Source: Coriaria nepalensis
Taxonomy: Eukaryota > Streptophyta > Magnoliopsida > Cucurbitales > Coriariaceae
Assembly (NCBI GenBank): GCA_027186245.1
Contig: CP114491.1
Location: forward strand, 5,949,501-6,013,500
DNA: 64,000 bases
Direction of reading: 5' to 3'
The translations under genes were made by a program, and so were the position numbers. Positions 52,021 through 62,195 of this stretch are shown here, piece after piece. The notes below the pieces were generated by a model. That model was not told where the DNA came from. It searched no databases and worked only from the letters and a program-made list of their open reading frames with translations. Every line of letters begins with the position of its first letter. Position 1 is the first letter of the stretch.

Positions 52021-52930
52021 AAATTTTCTTTTCTTTTTCTCATTTCGCTCGAAGAGATACTTTTTACAGTTTCTCTTCTAATGGCCATTAACTCCATAGT
52101 GGAAACACTTTCCTTTAGGTTCATTTTTCTTGGAGTTATGATTTTTCTTATTCTCCTTGCCTTTAAGTGACAATCTGTCTTTCTTTCCCTTATTGTCCTT
52201 CCATTGGTGTACCTCCTCTTATTGTTCTTAGCATAAGAGGAAGTGACTTTGGTTCAATAATATTTGCTTCACCCCTTTTAGACTTGGCCTTAAAAAGGGT
52301 CTAAAAAATATGCACATGCAATAGCTGAGTCATATTGTATTGCAACTTGTTTATAACATATTTGATGGTGAATACAGTAAAATCCTGTGATAGTGACTCA
52401 AGTATGATGCTAACTTGAGTGCACTCATCAATGGTAGCCTCATGTATTTATGCTTCATGCTTCGTGTTGATCATGTTCAAAACATGATCTCTAATAGAAA
52501 CTCATTTCTTCATTTTTGGCATTTATATAGGTTCTAGTAGCCTCATGACGACTCTGGTCAGATTGCTACCTAAATAAGGCTTGGAGAGACTCTAAAATCT
52601 CATATGAAGTCTCTATATTTTAATGTTTCTTCTTAAGAACATCACTCATGCTCATCAATATGTAGCCCTGGGCTTTGTTATTGGATTGGATCCAATGGTC
52701 TTACTTTTTCCATATATTACATACAGTATTTGTAGCGGGCTCTACAAGACATTTTTTGGTCAAGATAAATTTATGGTTTACACAAATAAATACCATATTT
52801 AAGTTTGATTTTTATCTCATAAAATTATCACCAGTTGATTTATATTCGTTGAGTAAAGCAGTAACATGATTATTGATTGAAAACATGACGATTGTTGAAA
52901 TTAAATCAAACATACATAATTCATTATAAT
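52020..52930 (-). pseudogene. Copia gag remnant with damaged zinc knuckle
   Basis: Broken frames on the minus strand show gag-like pieces and a basic stretch (GKENKKNHNSKKNEPKGK) before a knuckle reading CFHYGVNGHWKRNC, in which the second Cys of the CX2CX4HX4C pattern is Tyr. The upstream boundary at about 52930 is an inversion junction. Confidence 0.6.
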
Positions 52931-52935
52931 TGAAA

Positions 52936-55900
52936 TTATAGATGATGAATTAAATTGTCCACAACATATTAAAGTATGAAATCTTTAATATATGGTTGCT
53001 AGTACGGTTCACTAACATTATAAATGCAAGTGATCTAGATCCGGATCACTGATGTAAATAGACATCATAGTGAAAGTACTTTATATAATTGGATTATATA
53101 TGACATGACCCGATATGAATTAAATTTTTATTAATATATCGTTTTCCATAAAGAGTTCTATTCATATTAATAGATGATTATATGCAAATCAATCTAAATC
53201 TTGAGTACTAATAAACTCTTATTTATGTTAACTAGATCTTTTGATTCACTCGTCACGGTTTGTTTGTAAAACATGTTAAACACTTTTGTTTTGGAAGTTC
53301 ATTGGGATAAGTGATTAGGAATATGATTTACATATAAGGAGTCCAAACCTTCTTTATAGAAGATTGTATATTAGTTCTTTTAAGGGTTAAATTATAAAAT
53401 TGAATGGTTTTGAGCTCAAATTTATAATTAAGTTATAAATTGACCGTTTACTAGTTAATTAATGATACTTAAAGATAAAGAGATAATTAGAGGGGTTAAA
53501 CGATAATTTTGACTAGTTCTAATTATGAATCAATTATTAGAGGATTGAATTGTATGTAATGACAATATCAATAGACTACTAGAGATTGCATAGCAATTTG
53601 TTCTACAATTGCAAGAGTATTATCCCATATTTTTGATGAAATAATATTGGGTTTAATAAATAAAATTTATTAGATTAAAAACTTTAATTAATAATCTAAT
53701 TTATTAGAGTTTAGAATTATAGGTCCATAGTCCGCAGGTCGACTCTATAAAATACTGTATGTGGTAAGAGTGACAAAGGTTGAAAAATGATTTATTTGCA
53801 AAGATAATAGTTTTCTGGGGTAAATATATAATTATGAGATAATTTGTGTTAATTAATTAATTAAAATATATATTTAAATATAATAATAAATTTCAAAATT
53901 TATTTTATAAAAAAATAAGATATTTAATTTTGAATTAAATATGTTATATATAATATTATATTGATATAAGATATTAAGATTAGGTAAATTAAAATTTAAA
54001 TTAGTTTGAGAAACTAATTTAAAAATCAAATAAGATATGATATGATTTAAAATAGATAATATTCTAATTTGAAAAGATTGACCAAATCAAAAATATCATT
54101 ACATATAATAATATGATTTAAAATAGATAAATTATATTTTAAATTAGATTTGAAAAGATTTAACCTCATCAAAGATATCATTAAAAAATAATTCATGATT
54201 ATCTTATCATGTAATATTATGATTAAATTATCAATTCAATTAATTTAAAGTGTTTAAATTAAAAATAACATTAAATAAAAAACTTAATAGAATCCTGTAA
54301 ATAGATCATATTCTAATTATTACATAACGAAAAAAAAAAAGAAAAAAGAAATATAGAAGCTTTTTGACGAAAAGAAAAAGAGAGAAAACCTAGTCATCTC
54401 TACGTGCCCAAACATGTCCTAGTCGGTTAAGGATCGACTTGAAATATTGTGGTGTGAGTCTCGACTATCGATTCGTGTAGGCTAAGGTATGAACTCTTCG
54501 TATAGATGTAGGATTAATTTTTATATATATAAAAGATCGCTAAAAGTTTTCAAAAAATTTTGTTATATACTGGGACCAACAATGACTTCTATTGCGAATT
54601 TCAAACTCGTTTTCTAACAACTAGTATCAGAGCAATCTTTATATATATATATAGATAGATAGATAGATTAATCGTTGTGTAGGATTCTTGCATTATCATA
54701 TATATAAGATATGTATGTTGAATGGATCTTTATATATTTTTTAATGTATGGTTGATGTAATGGATAATTAATTATATGATGATTTTGGGTTAGGAATTTG
54801 TTAAATTTTTTTTCTCTAGATCTTGTGTAAAACGATTTGTGGCATTAGATTTTTTGTATAGTGGTTTTTACTATAAAATGTTGCATGACAGTGAGGAAAA
54901 AGAAACTATACATGCAGGGCACCATGGACGGCAACCGTGTGCTGGCGGCGAGGCCACCCTCGCTGCGCTACATGACCAGTGGCACAAGGCCCCGGGATAG
55001 TTTGGCGGCAGCCGTGGGAATGTCTCGCGGCACAAGGCCGCAACTTGGACCATCGGCTATTCCAAGCTGCTGCTGCCTATGGCTATTCCAAGCTAATGCT
55101 TTTTAAGCCCATTAACTTAATTTTCGATTTTTTGAAAAATCAAATAGCTTGTTGGGTCTAACTCAAATAAATCTAATTGCCCAAAAGAATTTAGGCTCAA
55201 TTGGAAATAATTAAATTAAATAAAAATTATAGTTAAAAAAAAAAAATTCTAAGGATTATGGAATTAGGCTTGATTGAAAGAATTATTGGTTAGGCCAAGA
55301 TTCAAGAGGGAGCAACTTAGGGAAGAATGTAACACCTGAAGCCCTTATGTAATTTTTTATTTCTTTACTTTATTTGTATTTTTGCAAAGGTTGTAAATTT
55401 TAAAAATAACCGAAAGTATCATGTCCATTTTATCTATTTATTTATGTTGATTGATTTGATTGATAACATATTCATACATTAGTCTATTATATGTCATACA
55501 TAAATACCCACATAATTTTATTCTTAAATCATACATCTCATAAGTAGAAACATGGTTTTTTAGAATTTTTCTATTTGTTTATGTGATTTATTTGAAGAAA
55601 TTAATTACGTAAATTGATTAAGTTTTATAGAGTTAAACTTAGTAATCACACTTTATAAAGTCAAATATTTATGTTAGGACTTCATTGACTGACTTTGTTA
55701 AAAAGAAATTTTATTAAAGTTATGTGTAAATAATTGGGCTACTAGTTACAAATTAGGTTCTTCTAATAAGATTAGGCTCATATTAAGATATGAATTAAAA
55801 AGTTTATATTGAACCTAGGCCCAATATGATTGGCAATGATAAATAATAGGATTACATTCATTGGTTAATCCACTAGTAATTAATTTAGAATTAATTAATT

Positions 55901-56465
55901 AGTTTTATTTGAAAACATATGATGTTTTATGAAAATACATATTTTAAAATAGTGATTGGGAGAAGGTTGATATAACAATATAATCTATGGTTTCTCCATT
56001 ATTCGTACAATTCCGTGAGATATGGAAAAAGTCTCAAGAGGGCTTTGTGTTTGTCCCTAAAGAAGGTTTCAGACTATATCAATATCAAGGTTGGCTTCTT
56101 GAGAAAATAGTAAAAAGTGATGTATTTTGAACTTGACTGACCCTAAGGCAGCAAACTTTTGAGTTAAGTCATGAATTCCAAAATAGTGGGTCACTCTCAC
56201 AAAGACATAATTCAGTTTTAAGCAGTTAATTGTATTTTGACCGAATAAACGGTAACTTGTGAGTAAAAAAGAAAATATTATATATTTTTAAGTTTTACTT
56301 GTAGGTTTGGAAATTTCTCAGAATTAATTTGAAATTAATATTATCGACCTTAAGGTGGCATATTCATTATTGAGTTAATTTATCGTGATTTAGTAATAAA
56401 TAATTTTATGCATTTTAATTGTTATATTCATGCATCATATTTACTATTCCGAAAAGGTGATATTA
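52936..56465 (+). mobile_element. Inverted block of the copia element (rest of 5' LTR, primer-binding site and leader)
   Basis: 52936-54619 is the inverted complement of most of the 3' LTR (47299 to about 48716) and ends TCTAACA, directly followed by TAGTATCAGAGC (54622-54633), a primer-binding site with one change from TGGTATCAGAGC. Leader sequence follows, with a GC-rich patch at 54915-55075. The first 180 bases of this LTR are missing here but present at 56466-56645 in the opposite orientation. Sequence from about 55328 (TGTAACACCTGAAGCCC) to 56460 may include part of another LTR element; I cannot assign it. Confidence 0.7.
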
Positions 56466-56645
56466 AATCTTAATCCTCTCGTACTAATATAAGATTATAG
56501 TTACATAAATAAATTTTGATTTTTTTTTATATTAATACATATTATTGAATACTAATATTTTCAAACAATTACATAGAAAAATATATCTTTTATTAATTTT
56601 ATAAAAATATACTTATTACATGTTTTTAGAGCATCATGCCCAACA
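56466..56645 (-). repeat. 5' LTR fragment, first 180 bases, of the copia element
   Basis: On the minus strand it begins TGTTGGGCATGATGCTCTAA and runs to GGATTAAGAT, where the match to the LTR stops. The LTR continues, in the other orientation, at 52936. Confidence 0.8.
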
Positions 56646-56760
56646 TAAGGTGGAGAAGATATGCATGCCATGATGGAAGCCGATAGAGAAGCTCCCACCT
56701 CAATGGATCTCACATCCTCGAAAATAGAAAATAGCTCGAGATATACTGATATAGAGGGTG

Positions 56761-56862
56761 AAAGTAATCAATATTAATATCAGATACTAGTTTACTCGAT
56801 GGGTCGATGGGGTCTTCGACCCATAAAATAAATTAGTATCTGATATTGATATTGATTACTTT
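56761..56862. repeat. Imperfect inverted repeat (foldback), arms about 34 bases
   Basis: AAAGTAATCAATATTAATAT at 56761 pairs with ATATTGATATTGATTACTTT ending at 56862. The arms continue through CAGATACTAGTTTA / TAAATTAGTATCTG with few mismatches. The centre holds a second small palindrome, ATGGGTCGA...TCGACCCAT. Related ACTCGA/GGGTTGATG words recur without the pairing at 58000-58100. Confidence 0.75.
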
Positions 56863-57739
56863 TATGATTGAATATTGATTTTGATATTAATTTTTTAATA
56901 CAATAATGGATTTTCCAACCGAATTCCAGTTGGATTTGTCGTTACACTCAATCCACGACCATGAAGATACTCACAGAAATGTAGAAATGTAGAAATGTTT
57001 TGTTATTTGATTCAAAACGTTGTGTTGTTGGAAATTTGGAATTTAGAAAGTGTAGACTTGTACTTGTGTAACTTGTTTTGTTGCATATTTCATTTGGATG
57101 AAATTGAGCTGATGCCTTGATTAGTTATGAATTTATGATATATTTGAAAGTTATTTTGATTATGATATATTAAGGTAAAATAATATTTTTTTTAGTTGTT
57201 ACAAGTCAAATTTTCATCAAATATACAAAGGAGAAATCCAATTTTCATCAAAAAGGTAAGATTTTTGGTCAAATTAGTGAAAATCTAATTTTGTTACATA
57301 GCGGATAAGAAGTATACAAAGGATAATGAGAAGAAGAGAAAATCACAATTTGACCGTGGTTGGATGCAAAATGAAAATTGGAATTTTCTTTTTTATTAGG
57401 AGTATAATTGTTAGGTTGCGTAATATATTAGGGGTATAATTATAAGAAAAATTCTTTCCTACCAAACATCGTAATCAATAAAAATGAAGAATCAAACTTC
57501 TTATTTTCAGACATAACCAAATGATGGAATAAGAATATAACCATTCCAACTCATTACTTGAGATTCTCATTCACACTCATTCCAACCTATTAATCCCACC
57601 CTTTCTAACTAACCAAATGACCTATTAAAGTTTGATCTAATCTTCAACTAACTTCTTGAATGCATTTTTCAGACTCCTGCATTATTCTCAAAGAAGGTTG
57701 AACCTTCCCACAACATTCACTAAAAGATCTAATAATGTT

Positions 57740-58290
57740 GAAATCTCTTAATGTACATGGTGCGGTTTTTGCATCGTACTGCACCAAAATTTTGTGATGC
57801 ACAGTGCCCCATATCGCAACGTATTTTTGTATTTTGAGCACCACACCAAGTGCACCGTACTAGTGAATTTCGGTGCGGTTGCGGTGTGGGGTGTAGTTTT
57901 TAATTCTTTTTTTAAAAAAAAATAAATTTAATGACAAAAAAAATATTTTTATAGTAGCATAAATAATATAGTAATAGGTATGCAGTTAAGATGCTAGTTG
58001 ACTTGACGAGTTAATGAAGTTTTCGATTCGTCGAGTATCATAACTTTTAGTTTACTCAACGGGTTGATGAAGTCTTTGATCTATCGAGTATCACAACTTC
58101 AATTATCAGTTTAAGTAGCATGAACTGATAAAAGTATCAAAATATGTATTATAAGTATACAAAACAAAATAAATATTCAAGATGCTCGATACATCAAATC
58201 AAAATATCAAATTGTATATAATCGTAACCGCACCATACCGAAATGTAAAATTTGATCGAATTCAGAGCGACCTGCTCACTTCTAATTCGA
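57740..58290. mobile_element. Possible hAT-like MITE with GTGCGGT repeats
   Basis: GGTGCGGTTTTTGCATCGTA near 57760 and GGTGCGGTTGCGGTG near 57872 face CGTAACCGCACCATACCG at 58223-58240 in reverse. Sequences rich in such CCGCACC repeats, ending in TGCTCAC-like tips (here TGCTCACTTCTA at 58272-58283), are frequent among small hAT derivatives. Neither end nor target duplication could be fixed. Confidence 0.35.
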
Positions 58291-59035
58291 CCTATTATTG
58301 GATGTAGGTTTTCTTCGGGAAGATGTCCGACCAAAGGCCCCAAACAATGATATTCAAATAATTTCGGATACTAGGCGGAATTGATCCTATCCAATTGATG
58401 CACATTTAATCCGCATGTAGTGGGGGTCACACCTAGTCCGATTAATAAGTCATATATTTCCTATACTTGAAGGGTAATACGATATGATGTCAACTAACAA
58501 GTACAACAAGGTTTTCAACCCAAGAAAAAAAAAAAAGCAATGCAACCTCCAAACAAATTTTCACCGTTTGATCTAAAGACATTTGTTCAAACCTTCCCAA
58601 AATTAGCGATTTTAGAGTTCTTCAAACAAGAGAGAGAGAGATTTTGTAGACCTAAAAAACTGACAAACTTATGGCCTTGATTAGTCGTCCGTAAAACCAA
58701 CAAGCAATGCAGTGCCACCAAATTGACGATAACTTTGCTTCTTCCAACAGACGCATTAGTTTCCTCAATCCCATTCCTTTCTTTCTCATTACGCAATTGT
58801 CCGAAAACTCTCCCAGTGTTTGAAACATTTTTCTTAGTTTTCAAAATCTTCGAATTAACTCTTCAAATCTAGTCACCATGTCTTAAATTGAGTTTCACCT
58901 TTATTCTGTCTATTTCTTATTTTTTATTTTTATTTTATTTTTCTATAATTACAAATGTATATATATATCGCTTTGAAGCTGGGAAGGTTTGATCATACGT
59001 ATTCCTAAAGATTCCAGCGAGAGAATATTCAAAAA
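58291..59035. other. Upstream region of the RIC gene
   Basis: The sequence contains a GA run (58630-58641) and a TATATATATA stretch at 58959-58968, 68-77 bases before the RIC start codon, a plausible TATA region. No other gene is supported; the minus-strand open frame at 58587-58844 has no family likeness. Confidence 0.4.
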
Positions 59036-60344
59036 ATGACAAACTTGAAAGGCCTTATGAAAGGCCTAAAATATATCTCTTCTATATTTGGTACGTCAAT
59101 CTTCTTTAATAAAAAACTCTTAACACAATTTTGTACGATTTCTGGGTTGATGATTTTCAATCTCGAGCAATCGAATCGTGATATCTTTACCAAAAGAAAA
59201 ATAAAAAAAATAAAAAATAAATAATCACCTCAATGAAACTTACGTACTAATTAATTTACTTCTGCTTCATGGCTTTGCAGATCAACAAAAAGAGCCTGAA
59301 ATGCAGATTGGTTTTCCCACAGATGTTAAGCATGTCGCTCATATAGGATGGGAAGGTCCATCCGTGAATTCTCCAAGCTGGGTAAAATCATTTTCACATA
59401 TCTGTTTGTAGTCTTTTATGTTTTCTTTTCAATCCGAAATCCGACCGCCTAATCCAAAACAATTAAAGATAAATTAGTGAGTAAAGGTTGTTGCATAGTT
59501 TTCATCTTAGCCGATATTTAGTTTCCGCTCGACCTAAACTATTTTGGCTCATCCAAGCATTCTCCTTCGTTACATGATTTCTTCTTCATGTAGATATAGG
59601 ATCTGTAGTGCTAGCAATTATTTAGAAGTACTTTAAGAAATTGAAGAGAAAAAGAAATGACAATTTAAAGATTATGTCAAAAGTGCAAGTAGGAATTTCG
59701 CTTGTTTAGAAAAACGAGAAAGCAGATGACCTTTCTCTCCCATTCTTTTGATACTAAGACTGAAATAGGCATACATGCATGGTGAACTATCCAGATGAAT
59801 GAGTTCAGAACACCGCCAGGGATTCCAGCAACGCCTTTAAGCCTCAGTGGAGATGTTAAAGATGACAGTCCAGTTAGACGTGGTGTCTCTCAAGGTATAT
59901 ATACATGTAAGTTTCTGTTAAGGTATTGATCCATAAAAGACCCTTTGTTTCTTCTGATAGATGATGACTAGTTACATGGTGAATTGATCAGGTACAATAC
60001 AAGTTTCAGATTCTGAGTTGCCCAAACCAGCTAGACGACCAAGATCAAATGGACTTGTAGTTGAATCTCCTCCGAGAGAAAAATCTGACAAGGTGAAAGC
60101 AAGACGCCCTTCAAAATCCAAGGACACGTCGGATCAGAATCTCGGGACCCTCTTAGACATCTCCAAGAAAGCGCGACGCAAGAAACTAAAAGAAACGTCT
60201 AATGAAGTGTTAGCTAGATCACCAAGATCCAAAGCCATATCTTCTGATATTCGTCAAGTGCGATCTCCGGATATTGGATTCGGATCGGGTGGATCTGTAT
60301 CTGAATGCAGTACCGGTGAATTGTGTTCAACGAGACTTACATGA
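59036..60344 (+). CDS. RIC protein (ROP-interactive CRIB motif protein)
   Basis: Four coding exons join in frame: 59036-59090, 59281-59381, 59795-59894 and 59992-60344, giving 202 residues. The N-terminus MTNLKGLMKGLKYISSIFD is the short amphipathic start shared by plant RIC proteins. It is followed directly by EPEMQIGFPTDVKHVAHIGW (about residues 23-42), which contains the CRIB motif (I-x-x-P-x4-H-x2-H-x-G) that binds active ROP/RAC GTPases, then PSWMNEFRTPPGIPATPLSL. The C-terminal half is basic and low in complexity (PKPARRPR, KKARRKKL) and probably disordered. RICs act at the plasma membrane or cytoskeleton as ROP effectors in polar growth. The group is likely that of RIC6/RIC7 or RIC10/RIC11; position next to a CKL and NPGR2 favours RIC7. 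Confidence 0.92.
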
Positions 60345-61974
60345 CCCCGTTAAGAAATTTATGTATATTAATTTGAACTCCTGTAGTTTAGAACTTGGTG
60401 GAAGATGCAACACATTTTTTTTTTTCACTTCTTTCTTTTTGCTCTTTAGTGTACGTAGCCTTGTAGTCACTATGTGCAATAGAGTATTTGAATGACTAAG
60501 CTTCATTTGCAAACCGTTAGATTAGGAATGATATTTCCAGAGAATTAGGGAGTATTGGATTTCTAGGTTAGGGTATATATTCTCGTAATTTCCACGAAAA
60601 AGTTTTCTACCCCATTCGAACTGAAAATCTAGAGAAATATTGTACGGAAAGGTCAGAATTATTTCGATTTTATGTTCGCTTTGGTAGAATTCATCTGTTA
60701 GGGTTTTTGATAATAAAAAATAAAAATAAAAAACTAAAATATTTGCGATTTTTGCCTTCAATTTGAGATTGAAAGTGTTTTGTTTGTTTTATTTAGCATT
60801 CGGAAATTATAAGTTAATATTGAATTATTTCAACGTTTAGTAATCGCAACTAAATATTGACCATTAGACCTATATATATTTCAACATATATATGGCTTAA
60901 AAGGTTTATGAGATAAGTTCTATTTGATACATTTTCTTACATATTATCCTTACACTTTTTTTAGTCCGTTAGATTAATATTGATCTAATGATCAATATAT
61001 CATTCAATAATAGTATTCAATAATTTATTAATTGATTTCAACATTTAATAAAAAAAAGATGCCGTGTATTTTAAAATGAATAAAAAATCTTTATTTTATA
61101 ATATATGTGAATTAAATCCCTAAATCATATACTATATGATAAAAGTTAAGTTTAGGTACATAACTACGGCATGCCTGAATTTTCAATATCTTATAACACA
61201 TTACGTGACACATTTTTAATTAAACTTCTTAAAATATTATTATTTTATAATTTTAACTAAACTTGTTAAAATATCCTTTTTCTTTTTTTAAAAAAAATTA
61301 ATGTTAATTTTAAATTAATAATTGGTATCATCTTTCTTTCAAAAAAGGGGGAAAAACCATTACAACATGTCATGTATCAGATTTTATAATCAAATTTTTC
61401 AAAATACTATCATTTTATAATTTACAACCAAAATTCTTAAAATATTATCATCACATAATAAATTTAACATTAAATATAAATTAATAATTACTATCATTTT
61501 CCTTAAGAAGAAAAATAAAATTAGGTGATACAGATTTTACAACTAAACTTACTAAAATATATTTATTTTATAATTAATTCAATACAAATTAATAATTACA
61601 ATCATACATTTCCTTAAAATTTCATGCAGCATACCGCGTGTTATATTTTACAATTAAATTTCTTAAGATATACTCATTTTATAATAAATTTAACATTAAA
61701 CATAAATTAATAATTATATAATTCAATTATTAATTGTTATCCTCATTGTTACTTCTATTATTAATGAAAAATTTCTCAATTTATTTATAAGTGATAAATC
61801 TTCATATAATATTATCAAATCACTTAATAAATGAAAACACAAATCAAATAACTACTATTTAGTTAATTTTCAATAAATAAATATTATTTAATTTACTATA
61901 AAGAAATTATATTTATAACATACTTATATAAATAATCTCGTGCAAACTACATGTAGAAAAACTAGTTTTAGAAT
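60345..61974. other. 3' flank of the RIC gene and AT-rich intergenic DNA
   Basis: The 3' UTR probably runs to about 60500. Beyond that no gene is seen. 61230-61725 holds four to five degenerate copies of a unit of about 150 bp. Confidence 0.5.
61230..61725. repeat. Degenerate AT-rich tandem repeat, about 150 bp unit
   Basis: The string TTTTATAATTTTAACTAAACTT-like, followed by (C)TTAAAATAT, TTTATAAT and AAATTAATAATT.(A/G)TATCAT, recurs around 61235, 61383, 61539 and 61648. Copies differ strongly. Confidence 0.55.
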
Positions 61975-62195
61975 AAAAAGAAATGTCTAATAAAGCGTTA
62001 GCTAGACCAAAATCCAAAGCCATATCTTCTGATATTCATGAAGTCTGATGGCCGGATATTGGATTTGGATCGAGTGGATCTATATCTTAATCCAATAACC
62101 GTGAATTGTGTTCAATGGGACTAGCTTACATGACTATGAAAAAAACAATTATGTACATTAATTTGAACTCCTTGAGGTTAGAACCTTACCTCGCG
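61975..62195 (+). pseudogene. Decayed partial copy of the RIC last exon and 3' UTR
   Basis: It matches 60180-60400 of the RIC gene: AAATGTCTAATAAAGCGTTA, TCCAAAGCCATATCTTCTGA, GGATATTGGATTTGGATCGA, GTGAATTGTGTTCAA and the 3' UTR word ATTAATTTGAACTCC are all present in order. Stops and changes (for example TGATGG in place of CGATCTCC) break the frame. Because the match includes the 3' UTR and no intron, it shows a local duplication of the gene's end, not an expressed gene. Confidence 0.85.

Larger units (their letters stand above)
47299..56645 (-). mobile_element. Ty1/copia LTR retrotransposon, rearranged by an internal inversion
   Basis: Read on the minus strand: a 5' LTR fragment (56645-56466), an inverted block (about 56465-52936), gag (52930-52020), protease, integrase and RT-RNase H (52020-48900), then the 3' LTR (48891-47299). 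The LTR starts TGTTG and ends CAACA, the usual inverted tips. Flanking pentamers AAAGG (47294-47298) and TAAGG (56646-56650) agree in four of five bases and may be the target-site duplication. All coding parts are broken. The LTR copies differ by a deletion of about 270 bp and many substitutions, so the insertion is old. Confidence 0.8.

Noticed and set aside
54861..55161. Several overlapping frames in a GC-rich patch
   Set aside because: GC-rich sequence lacks stop codons by chance; the patch is part of the copia leader and no frame resembles a protein family.
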